NCBI RefSeq assembly: GCF_008086615.1
Contig: NZ_RXYB01000019.1
Location: 1 to 63,758 of the forward strand
Source of the DNA: Acetobacterium tundrae
GTDB taxonomy: Bacteria > Bacillota > Clostridia > Eubacteriales > Eubacteriaceae
Reading direction: 5' to 3'
Length of the DNA: 63,758 nucleotides
The notes below the pieces were generated by a model. It saw nothing but the letters and a program-made list of their open reading frames with translations, did not search any database and was not told where the DNA came from. Positions 6,842-16,006 of this stretch are shown piece after piece (position 1 is the stretch's first letter; each line of letters begins with the position of its first letter). Both the position numbers and the translations under genes were made by a program.

Positions 6842-8389
6842 TTAAATTCTAAAGGAAAACCAAAAAACTGAGCCTTCATTTATTTTTGAGGTAGCACCAT
6901 AATCGCCGCCATGCATGTCGATGATAGATTTTACAATGGACAAGCCCAGACCGGTTCCTGTGACTGCTCGTTTATGGGTTTTATCTACCTTATAATAACG
7001 TTCCCAAATGTAGGGCAGATCTTCAGAGCTAATGCCTTCTCCGGTATCGGCAACTTCTATTCTAACCCACTCATTTAAAGTATCTTCAGGATTCTTATAA
7101 GTACTTTGGGTGACAATAACTTTTTTATTGGAACCGGTATAGTTAATGGCATTTATCAATAGATTATAAAACACCTGGGAAATCCGTGTTTCATCAGCAT
7201 TAACGGTTAATTCATGATCTGGTTCAAAGCTAATGTTGTAACCGTCCTTTTCCATCAACTTATTCATACGGTTGACAGTTTCCTGGATGCTGGAGGTGAA
7301 ATTGTAATGTTGCGGACGAATCGTGTTATTGCCAGATTGAAGCTTCGAAATATCCATGACATCATTAACAAGTGTCGTGAGTCGTTGCGTTTCATCGACG
7401 ATGATTTGAGCATTCTCGGAATTATTTTCATCAGGCAAATCCCGCATGGCTTCTGCATAACCACTAATTAGGGTTAAAGGTGTTCGGAGATCATGTGAGA
7501 TGTTTGCAATCAATTCCTGGCGCAAATTTTCAACCTTGGAGAGCTCTTTGGCAGTATAGTTAAGTGTAGTTGAGAGTTCAGTAATTTCTTTGTAGCCTCC
7601 TCCTTCAAAACGGGTGTTGTAGTCTCCCGTTGCCAGCATTTTTGCACTATTATTAATCGCTTCAATGGGTTTTGATATCCATTTTGCAATAATAAGTGCC
7701 AAAATAACCGAAAATAGAATCATAACAGCGGTGATGTAATACAGCTGTACGCGAAGGGTATTAACCGTAGCCTTAACGGGAGAAATAAGCGAAGTGAGAA
7801 CAAGGGTTAAATCATTATTGTTTCCATCTTTAATGATTTTAGAATAAACAATGGTTTCTTGTTCGCCATGAGATTTATTTGGAACCGGTGTTAACGCATC
7901 AAGTTCTGGAGTGGAATCAATCGTATTAGGAACATTATCTGCAGTGCTGGAAGTATCATCTGTAGTCACATTGTGCTTATAATACTGAAAAAGCTCACCA
8001 CTATTATTATCGACTTCTGAAGAAACTGAATTTTCATCAAAAGTTGAAGAATTATCACGCAGAACGTGGGATGAATAAAGAATCTCTCCGGTGCTTGACA
8101 AAACTTCAATATTGATATCATTGCTGATGGTAATATTGGAGATAATGGTTTCAATATTGTCGTTATTAATGTTTTTTTCGATGGTTTTTGCTGAAGTCTT
8201 TATTTCATTAACTTTAATGTTCTTATAAAAACTATCTAAGAAAACAACCTGAAAAAGCCAAAGCAAAATTAGAAGAACGCCGCAGAAACCCAACAGGAAA
8301 AGAAAAATTTTCCATTTTATGCTGATATGATTCAGTCTATTTTTTGCTTTATTGGATGTAGATTTATTGTTCTTTTTCAATGGATTCAA
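6842..8389 (-). CDS. Membrane sensor histidine kinase
   Basis: 515 residues. A short basic N-terminus leads into membrane helix 1 (about 28-50), an extracellular sensor region (51-215) rich in Ser, Thr, Asp and Asn, and helix 2 (217-237). A HAMP linker follows (about 237-290), then a HisKA domain with NISHDLRTPLTL and phosphoacceptor His299. The HATPase domain has an N-box (FYNLLINAINYT), G1 (VADTGEGIS) and GTGLGLSIVKSI. Its ATG overlaps the stop of the response regulator by 4 bases. The sensor domain has a low-complexity segment (about 115-175) and its signal cannot be read from sequence. The architecture resembles VanS/PhoR-type kinases. Confidence 0.93.
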   Translation of the reverse strand: MNPLKKNNKSTSNKAKNRLNHISIKWKIFLFLLGFCGVLLILLWLFQVVFLDSFYKNIKVNEIKTSAKTIEKNINNDNIETIISNITISNDINIEVLSSTGEILYSSHVLRDNSSTFDENSVSSEVDNNSGELFQYYKHNVTTDDTSSTADNVPNTIDSTPELDALTPVPNKSHGEQETIVYSKIIKDGNNNDLTLVLTSLISPVKATVNTLRVQLYYITAVMILFSVILALIIAKWISKPIEAINNSAKMLATGDYNTRFEGGGYKEITELSTTLNYTAKELSKVENLRQELIANISHDLRTPLTLISGYAEAMRDLPDENNSENAQIIVDETQRLTTLVNDVMDISKLQSGNNTIRPQHYNFTSSIQETVNRMNKLMEKDGYNISFEPDHELTVNADETRISQVFYNLLINAINYTGSNKKVIVTQSTYKNPEDTLNEWVRIEVADTGEGISSEDLPYIWERYYKVDKTHKRAVTGTGLGLSIVKSIIDMHGGDYGATSKINEGSVFWFSFRI

Positions 8390-9057
8390 CCTTCAAATCG
8401 ATAGCCAACCCCGCGAAGAGTTGTAATTAGCCCAGCATATTCGCCCAGACTTTTTCTCAGCAGTTTAATATGTGTATCCAAGGTACGATCATCGCCATAA
8501 AAATCATAGCCCCAAACTTCTGTAATCAGTTTTTCTCGAGTGAGGGCAATATTTTTATTTTGTATAAAATAAAAGATCAGATCGAACTCTTTAGGTGACA
8601 TATCGATATTTTCATTATTAATAATGATTCGTCTTGCTGTGAAATCAGCTAAAAAACCGTCTTTTTGAAAGAGCTCATGTTCAAGGGACTTTTTCTTAGT
8701 CGTTCTTTTCATGATGGCATCAATACGCATCATCAATTCTTTTGGTGAAAAAGGCTTAACAACATAATCATCAATGCCTAATTCAAACCCATGGATTTTA
8801 TCATATTCTTCACCTCTGGCTGAAAGCATTAATACTGGAGTATCCTGGCTTTTCCGGATTTCTCTGACGGCGGAAAAACCGTCTAACTCAGGCATCATAA
8901 CATCCATTATAATAATATCGAAATTCTCTTTGCGACATAATTCAACAGCTTCCATACCGGTTGAGGCCTCGACTGCGTTATGACCCTCGAAAATTACATA
9001 TTTCTTTATTAAAGTTCTAATCTTATCTTCATCGTCGGTAATTAAAATTTTATACAT
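8386..9057 (-). CDS. OmpR/PhoB-family response regulator
   Basis: 223 residues. The receiver domain has the acidic pair (ITDDED), phosphoacceptor Asp52 in IIIMDVMMPELDG and the conserved Lys in VVKPFSPKEL. The C-terminal winged helix is of the OmpR type (MSPKEFDLIFYF, LTREKLITEVWGYDF, RTLDTHIKLLRKSLG, IRT-equivalent TTLRGVGYRFEG). It is the first gene of the operon with the kinase, and translation is coupled by an ATGA overlap. Target genes are not evident, although the VTC/DUF4956 pairs are adjacent. Confidence 0.94.
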   Translation of the reverse strand: MYKILITDDEDKIRTLIKKYVIFEGHNAVEASTGMEAVELCRKENFDIIIMDVMMPELDGFSAVREIRKSQDTPVLMLSARGEEYDKIHGFELGIDDYVVKPFSPKELMMRIDAIMKRTTKKKSLEHELFQKDGFLADFTARRIIINNENIDMSPKEFDLIFYFIQNKNIALTREKLITEVWGYDFYGDDRTLDTHIKLLRKSLGEYAGLITTLRGVGYRFEG

Positions 9058-9439
9058 TCATTTCACCTCTTTGTACTATTATAATATAAATAGAGTAATA
9101 TTACTAAGTGTTTATTAAGTGAACAGGTTATGATTAATGGCTGAAAATTATTATTATTAATGAAGATAACAGGAAAAATTAATGTCTGAGGTTGCCTGAC
9201 GATTTTCTGGAAACCACGAGAAGTTCGGATTAAATAATTCTTATAGTTGATATTAATTCAAAAATAATTCGTATAAGTACAGAATAATATATACAAGTAA
9301 TGTTTTATTATGTTAAACTTACTATCATGAAATTTTTAATTAAGAATAATTCTTTAAGCGGTAAAAATAATTGTATTCAGATAAATCGCTGAGCTACTGG
9401 ATACATGATAAGAAATAAAATTATACAGAGGAGGTATTT
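9058..9439. other. Intergenic region, divergent promoters only
   Basis: 382 AT-rich bases between the response regulator (minus) and the ASKHA protein (plus). An isolated hairpin-like sequence with loop AATGAA occurs at 9154-9169 but has no terminator behind it. No gene, riboswitch or repeat is recognised. Confidence 0.5.
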
Positions 9440-11020
9440 ATGGAAAAACTTAGAGAAAAAGCCCTAACCAAAAAGATTTTTCTAAAACTTTCGCCGCCAG
9501 GGGATGGAGATATTATTGGAGATAAAGAGCGAATTATTAAAGCTTTGAGCCAGGAATTTGGAAAAGTCAAATTCTCCTATCAGATGTTAAGAACGATCTA
9601 TCCTTTCTGTCGAGAAGCAAATTGGGAAATGACACTAACACTTATAGAAAATGAGAAAGTTTGGGAGATCATCAGACTGGAAGCTGGTGATCGTACCAAT
9701 TATCATTATGGTATCGCGGTAGACTTGGGGAGCACAACGGTTGCGATGGAAATGGTTGACCTAAATACCGGAGCTATTCTTGACCAAACGAGCGTTTTTA
9801 ATCATCAAATTAAGTTTGGTGATGATATTTTAAGTCGTATTTTTTATACTAAAAAAAAATGCAGCCATTTAAAGGAAATTCAGAAAAGCACCATTGAAAC
9901 GTTCAGTGAATTATTGAATAGTTTAAAAGAAAAAACGGGTATTGATCCTAAAGAATCTTATATTATGGTTATTTCGGGAAATACAACAATGATTCACTTT
10001 TTATTGGGGATTGATCCCTGGCCTATTTTTCAGTATCCTTTCGCACCAGTTTTTAATCATACTGGTTTCATGAATGCCAGGGACTTGGGGTTACCCATAG
10101 AAGGAGTCGTTTTTTGCATGCCATCCGTCGCCAACTATTTAGGTGGCGATACCGTGAGTGGGTTATTGGTTGCAGGGCTTCATGAAAAGGAAGAGTTGGG
10201 TTTGTTTATCGACATTGGCACCAATGGAGAAATGGTTCTAGGAAATAAAAGCTTCCTTTTAGCAGGAGCTGGTGCAGCTGGACCGGCCCTGGAAGGCGCG
10301 ATCAGTAAAAATGGGATGAAAGCGAGTAGCGGTGCTGTTGACAGCGTTATAATAGAAGAGAACCAGTTAAAACTGACAACGATAGCCGATAGTAAACCCC
10401 TGGGTATTTGTGGATCAGGGATTGTGGATCTTTTAGCTCAGATGCTGTTAAATGGATGGATTGATTTTTCGGGAAGGTTTAACCCTGAGATTTCAGAGCG
10501 GATTATCAAAAAAGATCGAGAATATGGGGTTGTTTATGCTTGGAAGGGAGAATCTGGAAGCGGAGAGGAACTGGTCTTTACGCAAACGGATATCGGCCAG
10601 TTCATTGATGCCAAAGCGGCTGCAAATACCATGGTTGCTTATCTCCTGGAACGATTGGGAGTGGAAGCATCCGAAGTTCAACGCCTATATATTTCTGGCG
10701 CATTCGGCACTTACCTCAATTTGGAATCAGCGATCACCATTGGACTTTATCCCGACTTGCCAAGAGATAGATTTGTTTCATTGGGTAATAGTTCGCTAAA
10801 GGGGGCATATGCACTTTTGATAAGTGCTGAAAAAATGGACAAGGTTCAAATGCTTCAGGAAAAGATTGAATATTTAGAGTTTGGGGCAGCAACGGATTTT
10901 TTAACGCGCATGTTTGCGGCTCGCTTTTTACCGCATACGGATTTTGATTCTTATCCTACCGTTAAAGCGGAACTAATAAAACGGGGGAGATTGCGTGACA
11001 TAAGAAGAGACAGCAAATAA
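9440..11020 (+). CDS. ASKHA-domain corrinoid reductive activase-like protein, no N-terminal [2Fe-2S] domain
   Basis: 526 residues of the DUF4445/RACE family, ATP-dependent activators that reduce inactive Co(II) corrinoid proteins to Co(I). Residues 8-90 match the linker and middle domain; an ASKHA ATPase follows with phosphate-1 motif AVDLGSTTVA (93-102), FIDIGTNGEMV, GAGAAGPALEG and a late ISGAFGTYLNLESA. The N-terminal plant-type ferredoxin domain usual in RACo-like proteins is absent, and no cysteine cluster is seen at the C-terminus, so electrons would have to come from another protein. GAGGAGG precedes the ATG. The gene stands alone. A corrinoid protein at 51796 is a possible but distant client. 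Confidence 0.85.
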   Translation: MEKLREKALTKKIFLKLSPPGDGDIIGDKERIIKALSQEFGKVKFSYQMLRTIYPFCREANWEMTLTLIENEKVWEIIRLEAGDRTNYHYGIAVDLGSTTVAMEMVDLNTGAILDQTSVFNHQIKFGDDILSRIFYTKKKCSHLKEIQKSTIETFSELLNSLKEKTGIDPKESYIMVISGNTTMIHFLLGIDPWPIFQYPFAPVFNHTGFMNARDLGLPIEGVVFCMPSVANYLGGDTVSGLLVAGLHEKEELGLFIDIGTNGEMVLGNKSFLLAGAGAAGPALEGAISKNGMKASSGAVDSVIIEENQLKLTTIADSKPLGICGSGIVDLLAQMLLNGWIDFSGRFNPEISERIIKKDREYGVVYAWKGESGSGEELVFTQTDIGQFIDAKAAANTMVAYLLERLGVEASEVQRLYISGAFGTYLNLESAITIGLYPDLPRDRFVSLGNSSLKGAYALLISAEKMDKVQMLQEKIEYLEFGAATDFLTRMFAARFLPHTDFDSYPTVKAELIKRGRLRDIRRDSK

Positions 11021-11026
11021 AACCAT

Positions 11027-11070
11027 CCTGGAGACAACTGATGTTACTCGTGTCTCCAGGACTTCATTTT
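11027..11070 (+). terminator. Terminator between convergent genes
   Basis: CCTGGAGACA (11027-11036) pairs with TGTCTCCAGG (11051-11060), followed by ACTTCATTTT. On the minus strand the same stem is followed by ATGGTTTTATTT, so it may also end the trpB2 transcript. Confidence 0.65.
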
Positions 11071-11128
11071 GAACTTTTCCAATAAGCTTAACTTTTTTAT
11101 TAATATGGGTGGGTTAAAATGATCGTTT

Positions 11129-12505
11129 TTATTTTTTTTGTTCGATTTTGGGAAGGCTGTCAAATCCCTTTTGTAAATCTTCATCTGTGGGAATATAGTC
11201 AGTCATGGTTCCGGCATTGTAGCTGGCATATGCAGTCATGTCAAAATAACCGGTTCCGGTCAATCCGAAAATAATGGTTTTTTTCTCGCCGGATTCTTTG
11301 CAGGCTAAAGCTTCATCGATGGCGGCCTTAATGGCGTGGGAAGATTCAGGGGCTGGTAGGATGCCTTCAATGCGGGCAAATTTAACGGCAGCTTCAAAAA
11401 CGTCATTTTGCACATATGATTTTGCGCGAATGTATCCTTCATGATAAAGCTGAGAAATAATGGGGTTCATCCCGTGGTAGCGCAATCCCCCGGCATGGTT
11501 GGGAGAAGGCATAAATCCGCTGCCCAGGGTATACATTTTAATCAGAGGAGTTGTTTTTCCGGTATCACCAAAATCCAATGCATATTTTCCACGCGTAAGG
11601 GAAGGGCAGGAAGCCGGTTCGACGGCAACAAAGTCGATGTCATTATTCCCTTGAATTCTATCTGCCATAAACGGTGCGATGAGACCCAATAAATTGGAAC
11701 CGCCACCGGCGCAGCCAATGATGATGTCAGGTTTAATGCCATATTTGTCACAGGCGATTTTTGTTTCCATACCGATGATGGACTGGTGAAGTCCGACATG
11801 GTTCAATACACTTCCTAAAACATATTTGCAGTTATCGGTTGTCACGGCAACCTCGATGGCTTCGCTGATGGCACAACCCAGGGAACCATTGGTATCAGGG
11901 GTTTCTGCAAGAATTTTTCTTCCGGCCGCGGTGGTATTGGATGGTGAAGCAATAACTTTAGCGCCATAAGTTTCCATGACTGCTCGACGATGAGGTTTTT
12001 GTTCAGCCGATACTTTAACCATATAAACAGTTAAATCCAGGTTATAGTAAGCACAAGCCATGGATAGAGCCGTTCCCCACTGTCCGGCACCGGTTTCGGT
12101 AGTTAAACAAGTTAAACCCTGTTTTTTGGCATAATAAGCTTGAGCGGCAGCAGAATTTAGCTTATGTGAACCAGATGTGTTTGTTCCTTCATATTTATAA
12201 TATATTTCCGCAGGGGTAGCTAATGCTTTTTCTAAACAATAGGCTCGAACAAGAGGAGAGGGACGGTACATTTTATAGAAATCACGAATTTCTTCCGGTA
12301 TTTCAATGTATTCATCGGTTACATTGAGTTCCTGATCCACAAGTTCTTCGCAAAACACCGGGAGAAGATCTTCTTTGGTGCAATATTCGCCGGTTGCCGG
12401 ATTAACAAAAGGTTCAGGCAGTGTTTTCATTTTTGAACGGAGATTGAACCAGTATCTGGGCATCTCATCTTCACTTAAATAAATCTTGTAGGGTATCGTT
12501 GCCAT
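11129..12505 (-). CDS. Tryptophan synthase beta chain, TrpB2 type
   Basis: 458 residues, longer than classical TrpB (about 400) and typical of the TrpB2 group. It joins indole (or an indole source) and serine in a PLP-dependent reaction. PLP lysine is Lys115 in TSGSHKLNSA; the phosphate-binding loop is GCAGGGSNLLG; ETGAGQWG and EGILPAPESSHA match the fold-type II core. The N-terminal extension includes YWFNL and RPSPLVRA, characteristic of the group. No trpA lies nearby. The leader carries a T-box with a UGG specifier (12561-12843), strong evidence that the gene answers tryptophan starvation. The start ATG is preceded by AGGAAGTA. Confidence 0.92.
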   Translation of the reverse strand: MATIPYKIYLSEDEMPRYWFNLRSKMKTLPEPFVNPATGEYCTKEDLLPVFCEELVDQELNVTDEYIEIPEEIRDFYKMYRPSPLVRAYCLEKALATPAEIYYKYEGTNTSGSHKLNSAAAQAYYAKKQGLTCLTTETGAGQWGTALSMACAYYNLDLTVYMVKVSAEQKPHRRAVMETYGAKVIASPSNTTAAGRKILAETPDTNGSLGCAISEAIEVAVTTDNCKYVLGSVLNHVGLHQSIIGMETKIACDKYGIKPDIIIGCAGGGSNLLGLIAPFMADRIQGNNDIDFVAVEPASCPSLTRGKYALDFGDTGKTTPLIKMYTLGSGFMPSPNHAGGLRYHGMNPIISQLYHEGYIRAKSYVQNDVFEAAVKFARIEGILPAPESSHAIKAAIDEALACKESGEKKTIIFGLTGTGYFDMTAYASYNAGTMTDYIPTDEDLQKGFDSLPKIEQKK

Positions 12506-12560
12506 AATAATACTTCCTTTCTATTTCCTTATTATATTTAAACAGAAACCTGTTTATGGG

Positions 12561-12843
12561 AAAACAAAAAACTCATCCTCAACAAAAATGTAAAGGACGA
12601 GTTTGATTACTCGTGGTGCCACCTTTTTTTACAGGAATAAAACCTGTCTCTGCAGAATACGACTATATTCCTCAACACTTACGTAGTTGTCACGTCATGA
12701 AATACTCAGTTAACACCTTTGATCATGCCCTCAGCGGTCCATTTGATGAATTGCGTACTGTGAGGTTCTCACCAATCCTCATTCTCTGGAAGTGCATTTT
12801 TCACCGTTATCTCCGCATCAACGGTTTGAAACTATCTATAATG
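12561..12843 (-). promoter_or_regulatory. T-box riboswitch, tryptophan-specific, upstream of trpB2
   Basis: On the minus strand the conserved T-box sequence AAGGTGGCACCACG lies at 12625-12612. Stem I features are visible: GTTGATGCGGAGA near 12820, the distal motif GATTGGTGAGAACC, and the specifier context AAATGGACCGCTGAGG, with the Trp codon UGG at 12741-12739. Downstream, ACTCGTCCT (12602-12594) pairs with AGGATGAGT (12579-12571) and is followed by TTTTTTGTTTT, giving the terminator. Uncharged tRNA-Trp would favour the antiterminator containing the T-box and allow trpB2 transcription. Confidence 0.93.
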
Positions 12844-12849
12844 AATTTC

Positions 12850-12878
12850 AGTTTAAAGTAAAATTTAAGAAATGTCAA
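12850..12878 (-). promoter_or_regulatory. Promoter of the T-box/trpB2 transcript
   Basis: Minus strand TTGACA (12878-12873), 17-base spacer, TAAACT (12855-12850). It lies directly upstream of stem I of the T-box. Confidence 0.8.
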
Positions 12879-12894
12879 TCAAAAAAATCTAATC

Positions 12895-12923
12895 TTGACA
12901 AATATTTAGAAATGAAGTACAAT
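12895..12923 (+). promoter_or_regulatory. Promoter of the 3D-domain protein gene
   Basis: TTGACA (12895-12900), 17-base spacer, TACAAT (12918-12923). It is back to back with the trpB2 promoter, about 67 bases before the plus-strand ATG. Confidence 0.8.
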
Positions 12924-12990
12924 CAATTTGTAAATAAATTGTAACGAAAATTAATATTAATGTAATCATTGAAATGAAAATGGAGGTTTT

Positions 12991-14163
12991 ATGGAAGGAA
13001 AGCAGACAAAAGGCCTTACAAAAGGAAAAAAATCAGTTCTTAAACTAGGAATGACCGGTATTATCGTAACATGCATAATTGGAACAACATGTTCTTTTGC
13101 TTTTGCTAAAGAAGTGACCGTGAAGATTGGTGATACTCAAAAAGTAATGAGTGGCAGAATTTATGAAAATGTGGGGGATGTTCTTAAAGATAATGGAATT
13201 GAACTCGGAGATGATTATTCAGTTAGTGTCGATACCAATACCGCATTATATGCAGTTGACAACATTGAAATAAAAGCCAAAGTCAGTGGAAATCTTTTAG
13301 TTGATGGAGAAACGATTGCTTATCAGACGGATGCAGAAACCGTGGGAGACTTACTGGAAGAGAATAATATTGAACTGGGAGATCTTGATCGCGTTGAGCC
13401 AGCTAAGTCAACAGCATTGGAAGATGTGAGTCAGGTTAAGGTGGTTCGTGTTAAAGTATCAGAATTGCCAAGTTTGCAGACAATTGCTTATACAACTGAG
13501 AAAAAAGATAATCCTGATTTAGAAGTTGGAAAAACAAAAGTTGTTCAGGTAGGCGTTAATGGAACAACCAGTCAGGTTGAACGAGTTCTTTATGAAGATA
13601 GCGTTGAAAAAAAGCGAGAAGTTGTTTCTCAAGCAATTGTGACAGAACCAATTAAGGAAATAATCGAAGTTGGTACAAAAGAAACTGCTGTTGATGCGAC
13701 ACCGGCAGTAACGACAACGCCGGCAGCGACGACAACACCGGCAGCAACGACAACACCAACAGCAGCGACGACACCAGCAGCAACGACAACACCAGCAGTT
13801 GAAACTCCAGCAGTCGTTGAAACACCAGCAGTAGAAACGCCAGTAGCAGAAACACCGCCAGTAGATACAACGACAACCATTCCTGCAGGCGCAGTTCAGA
13901 CAGTCTTAAATTGCACAGCTTATACTGCAACAGGAAATGCAACCGCATCAGGTGTGATGCCAACAGCAAATCATACAGTAGCGGCATGGAGCGGATTACC
14001 ACTTGGTACTAAGATCTATATTCCATCAACGGGGATAACATATACAGTTGAAGATCGTGGTGGTGCTGTTACCGAGGGGATTGTTGATATTTACATGAAT
14101 ACCTATAATGAATGTATTCAGTTTGGCCGCCAGAATCTGGAAGCTTATATTATTTATCAATAA
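12991..14163 (+). CDS. Secreted DUF348/G5/3D-domain cell-wall protein (YabE-like)
   Basis: 390 residues. A basic N-terminus and hydrophobic segment (about 19-38, ending SFAFAK) form a signal peptide or anchor. Two DUF348 modules follow (about 40-95 and 98-155), then a G5-type domain to about 225 and a Thr/Ala/Pro-rich linker of repeated ATTTP units (230-295). The C-terminal 3D domain (305-390) has CTAYTATGNATASG, GTKIYIPSTG, VEDRGGAV and VDIYMN, the lytic transglycosylase-like fold with its Asp residues. This is the layout of B. subtilis YabE and clostridial resuscitation-promoting-factor-like wall hydrolases. GGAGG lies before the ATG. It is probably monocistronic, with terminators at 14171 and 14351. 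Confidence 0.9.
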   Translation: MEGKQTKGLTKGKKSVLKLGMTGIIVTCIIGTTCSFAFAKEVTVKIGDTQKVMSGRIYENVGDVLKDNGIELGDDYSVSVDTNTALYAVDNIEIKAKVSGNLLVDGETIAYQTDAETVGDLLEENNIELGDLDRVEPAKSTALEDVSQVKVVRVKVSELPSLQTIAYTTEKKDNPDLEVGKTKVVQVGVNGTTSQVERVLYEDSVEKKREVVSQAIVTEPIKEIIEVGTKETAVDATPAVTTTPAATTTPAATTTPTAATTPAATTTPAVETPAVVETPAVETPVAETPPVDTTTTIPAGAVQTVLNCTAYTATGNATASGVMPTANHTVAAWSGLPLGTKIYIPSTGITYTVEDRGGAVTEGIVDIYMNTYNECIQFGRQNLEAYIIYQ

Positions 14164-14170
14164 GTAAATT

Positions 14171-14215
14171 AAAAAAGAAGATACTTGAGAAGATACTTTT
14201 GTATCTTCTTTTTTA
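14171..14215 (+). terminator. Terminator of the 3D-protein gene
   Basis: AAAAAAGAAGATAC pairs with GTATCTTCTTTTTT around a 16-base loop that repeats part of the stem; the final T-run is part of the stem. Confidence 0.8.
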
Positions 14216-14350
14216 ACGAGAAATAACGAAAGCATCGCAACGATAGTTTATATAACAATAAATAGAAAGAAAGCCATCAGACCGACGCCAAGGCTGATCA
14301 AATGCCTGTTTTTAAAACAATGGTCGAATAAATAATAACTGCTTCATAAA

Positions 14351-14408
14351 TAATGAAAAAGCCCTTCAAAAGTTTTAACTCTTGAAGGGCTTTTTTCATT
14401 ATTTATAA
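14351..14408. terminator. Bidirectional terminator
   Basis: AATGAAAAAGCCCTTCAAAAG and CTTGAAGGGCTTTTTTCATT form a long stem with A-rich and T-rich flanks on both sides, between convergent genes. Confidence 0.85.
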
Positions 14409-14428
14409 TAAACAGTCAGGTAGGTCTT

Positions 14429-16006
14429 TCAGCTATTAAGATGTCGTAAACCCAGAGCCCTGTAATCAAAGGGATTGGTTATATCTCGAGAATAAGGAAC
14501 AGGTGCAATAATAAGTTCAACATGTTCATCAATGGCATCGTATTCTAAAATCAAGTTATTAAAAGCTTCGGTAATGCCTTGATTAATGAGCAATTGATTT
14601 TTTACGGAGGTGTTTTCCATAATGATACTAAAAATACTTCCGTCCAGAATATAAATAAGATGGGTATTATAACAATGCATCTTAATTATTTTCATAGTCT
14701 TGAAAAGAATTTCATCCCAAAGACGGGAACCGTTAATTGATTCAAGCGTTTTTAAATGGGAAATAGAAATCATTTCAAGGGTAAGAATGGTCTCACCTTT
14801 AGCAGCTCGCTCCATGGCATACTTTAAATCTTTGTAATGTGCTTTTTCAATGGTCAGTCCCGGGCTTTCTTCCAGATTATCATAAGCAGCGAGCTGACGC
14901 TCCAGAGATTTTTTGAATTCAAAAAGCTCACGTATCTTTTTGATCAAAAAGGTACTGCTCAATAAAAGCAGGGGAATAACAACAATCCAACCGATTTGAT
15001 AGAGCTCAAAGGGGACTTCAAGATAAAAAACAGAAATGAGTGATATCACGATATAGCTGAACAAAAGAAGGATCATAAAAAAGATACTGGCACCAACCGG
15101 CATGGCAATTGTGAAAATCAAACAGGTGAATAGTATAAACAACACCGAGTAATCCACAAAATTAAAAGTGTAGGCGGCCAGTGTTAAAAAAACACCAAAG
15201 AAAGCGAGCCCAATAATAAAGAATATCAGCGGCATAAGCATGTCAATTAAGTTTGGTTTTTGAATAGGAGTCTTAACAGGACTGGCTTTTTTCTCTTTTG
15301 AAACTGGGGATTTAGAAGCTTTTGTTGCGGCTTTGTTTTTGGTTTGGAAATCTTCTTTTGTTTCAGGCGCTAACGAATCTTCATTTAATATGAACGCATC
15401 AGAAGAGCCTTTTTCACTTTCAGATGGATCAGGACGAGTCGAAGTCTGAATTAATTCTTCAGGCTTTTCTTGTATATTTGAAAGGGCATCTGGCGCAATC
15501 AAGTCATTTGGCACTAGGGTTTCTTCGGCATAGTTATCGCTAAAAGAAGAAGGTCGGCCGAGAATTTTTGAAAGTGTCGGAAGTTCTTCATCGTCATCTT
15601 CTTCACCAGCTGTGGTATTGGCATCAAAAATACTGCTGCTTTTCGATGCTTTATTAAGTAATAGATCATCTCCAGAAAAAGCTAACTGATTGCCCTTATT
15701 ATCAAATGGTCGGGAATTAAGAACAGCCTGATCCAAAGCATCGTCATCAGAAATATCAATACCTGAAAGAAAATGGTCATCTGATTGAGTTAAATCCTGA
15801 AAATTTGTTTCAAAAATATTGGGATTCATTTCTTTAGAAATGATACCTTCTTCAACCAAGGATGCGAGTTTTTTATCAATACGTATCTCGCACTCTTTGA
15901 TGGTATCGTCTAAATTTTTCTTTTTTTTAAGAATAATATCCAATTTACTGGGCTGGATTTTTTCATTATCCATCATATATCCATCGCTTTCGCATTTATA
16001 TTTCAT
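14429..16006 (-). CDS. Membrane protein with degenerate GGDEF-like C-terminal domain
   Basis: Up to 525 residues. The N-terminal half (to about 255) is acidic and low in complexity. It contains a coiled segment near 25-50 and a Lys/Ala/Ser-rich stretch before the membrane. Hydrophobic helices at about 258-375 give four or more membrane segments. After a coiled linker (ELFEFKKSLERQL) the last 130 residues (TILTLEMISISHL, NGSRLWDEILFKTMKIIKMHC, YILDGSIFSIIMENTS) follow the secondary-structure pattern of GGDEF domains, but the GGDEF motif itself is lost, so diguanylate cyclase activity is unlikely. The start is uncertain: no clear ribosome site precedes either the ATG at 16006 or the ATG pair ten codons later. 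I do not recognise a named family. Confidence 0.75.
   Translation of the reverse strand: MKYKCESDGYMMDNEKIQPSKLDIILKKKKNLDDTIKECEIRIDKKLASLVEEGIISKEMNPNIFETNFQDLTQSDDHFLSGIDISDDDALDQAVLNSRPFDNKGNQLAFSGDDLLLNKASKSSSIFDANTTAGEEDDDEELPTLSKILGRPSSFSDNYAEETLVPNDLIAPDALSNIQEKPEELIQTSTRPDPSESEKGSSDAFILNEDSLAPETKEDFQTKNKAATKASKSPVSKEKKASPVKTPIQKPNLIDMLMPLIFFIIGLAFFGVFLTLAAYTFNFVDYSVLFILFTCLIFTIAMPVGASIFFMILLLFSYIVISLISVFYLEVPFELYQIGWIVVIPLLLLSSTFLIKKIRELFEFKKSLERQLAAYDNLEESPGLTIEKAHYKDLKYAMERAAKGETILTLEMISISHLKTLESINGSRLWDEILFKTMKIIKMHCYNTHLIYILDGSIFSIIMENTSVKNQLLINQGITEAFNNLILEYDAIDEHVELIIAPVPYSRDITNPFDYRALGLRHLNS

Noticed and set aside
9154-9169. Hairpin TTATT-AATGAA-GATAA with an A1/G4 loop upstream of the ASKHA gene
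   Set aside because: Closing pair is a wobble and no terminator stem with T-run follows, so there is nothing for an ANTAR protein to relieve. Likely chance in AT-rich DNA.
13629-14002. Long minus-strand open frames opposite the 3D-domain gene
   Set aside because: They are antisense to the ATTTP-repeat linker and give repetitive Val/Ala or Leu-rich translations; no start signals.
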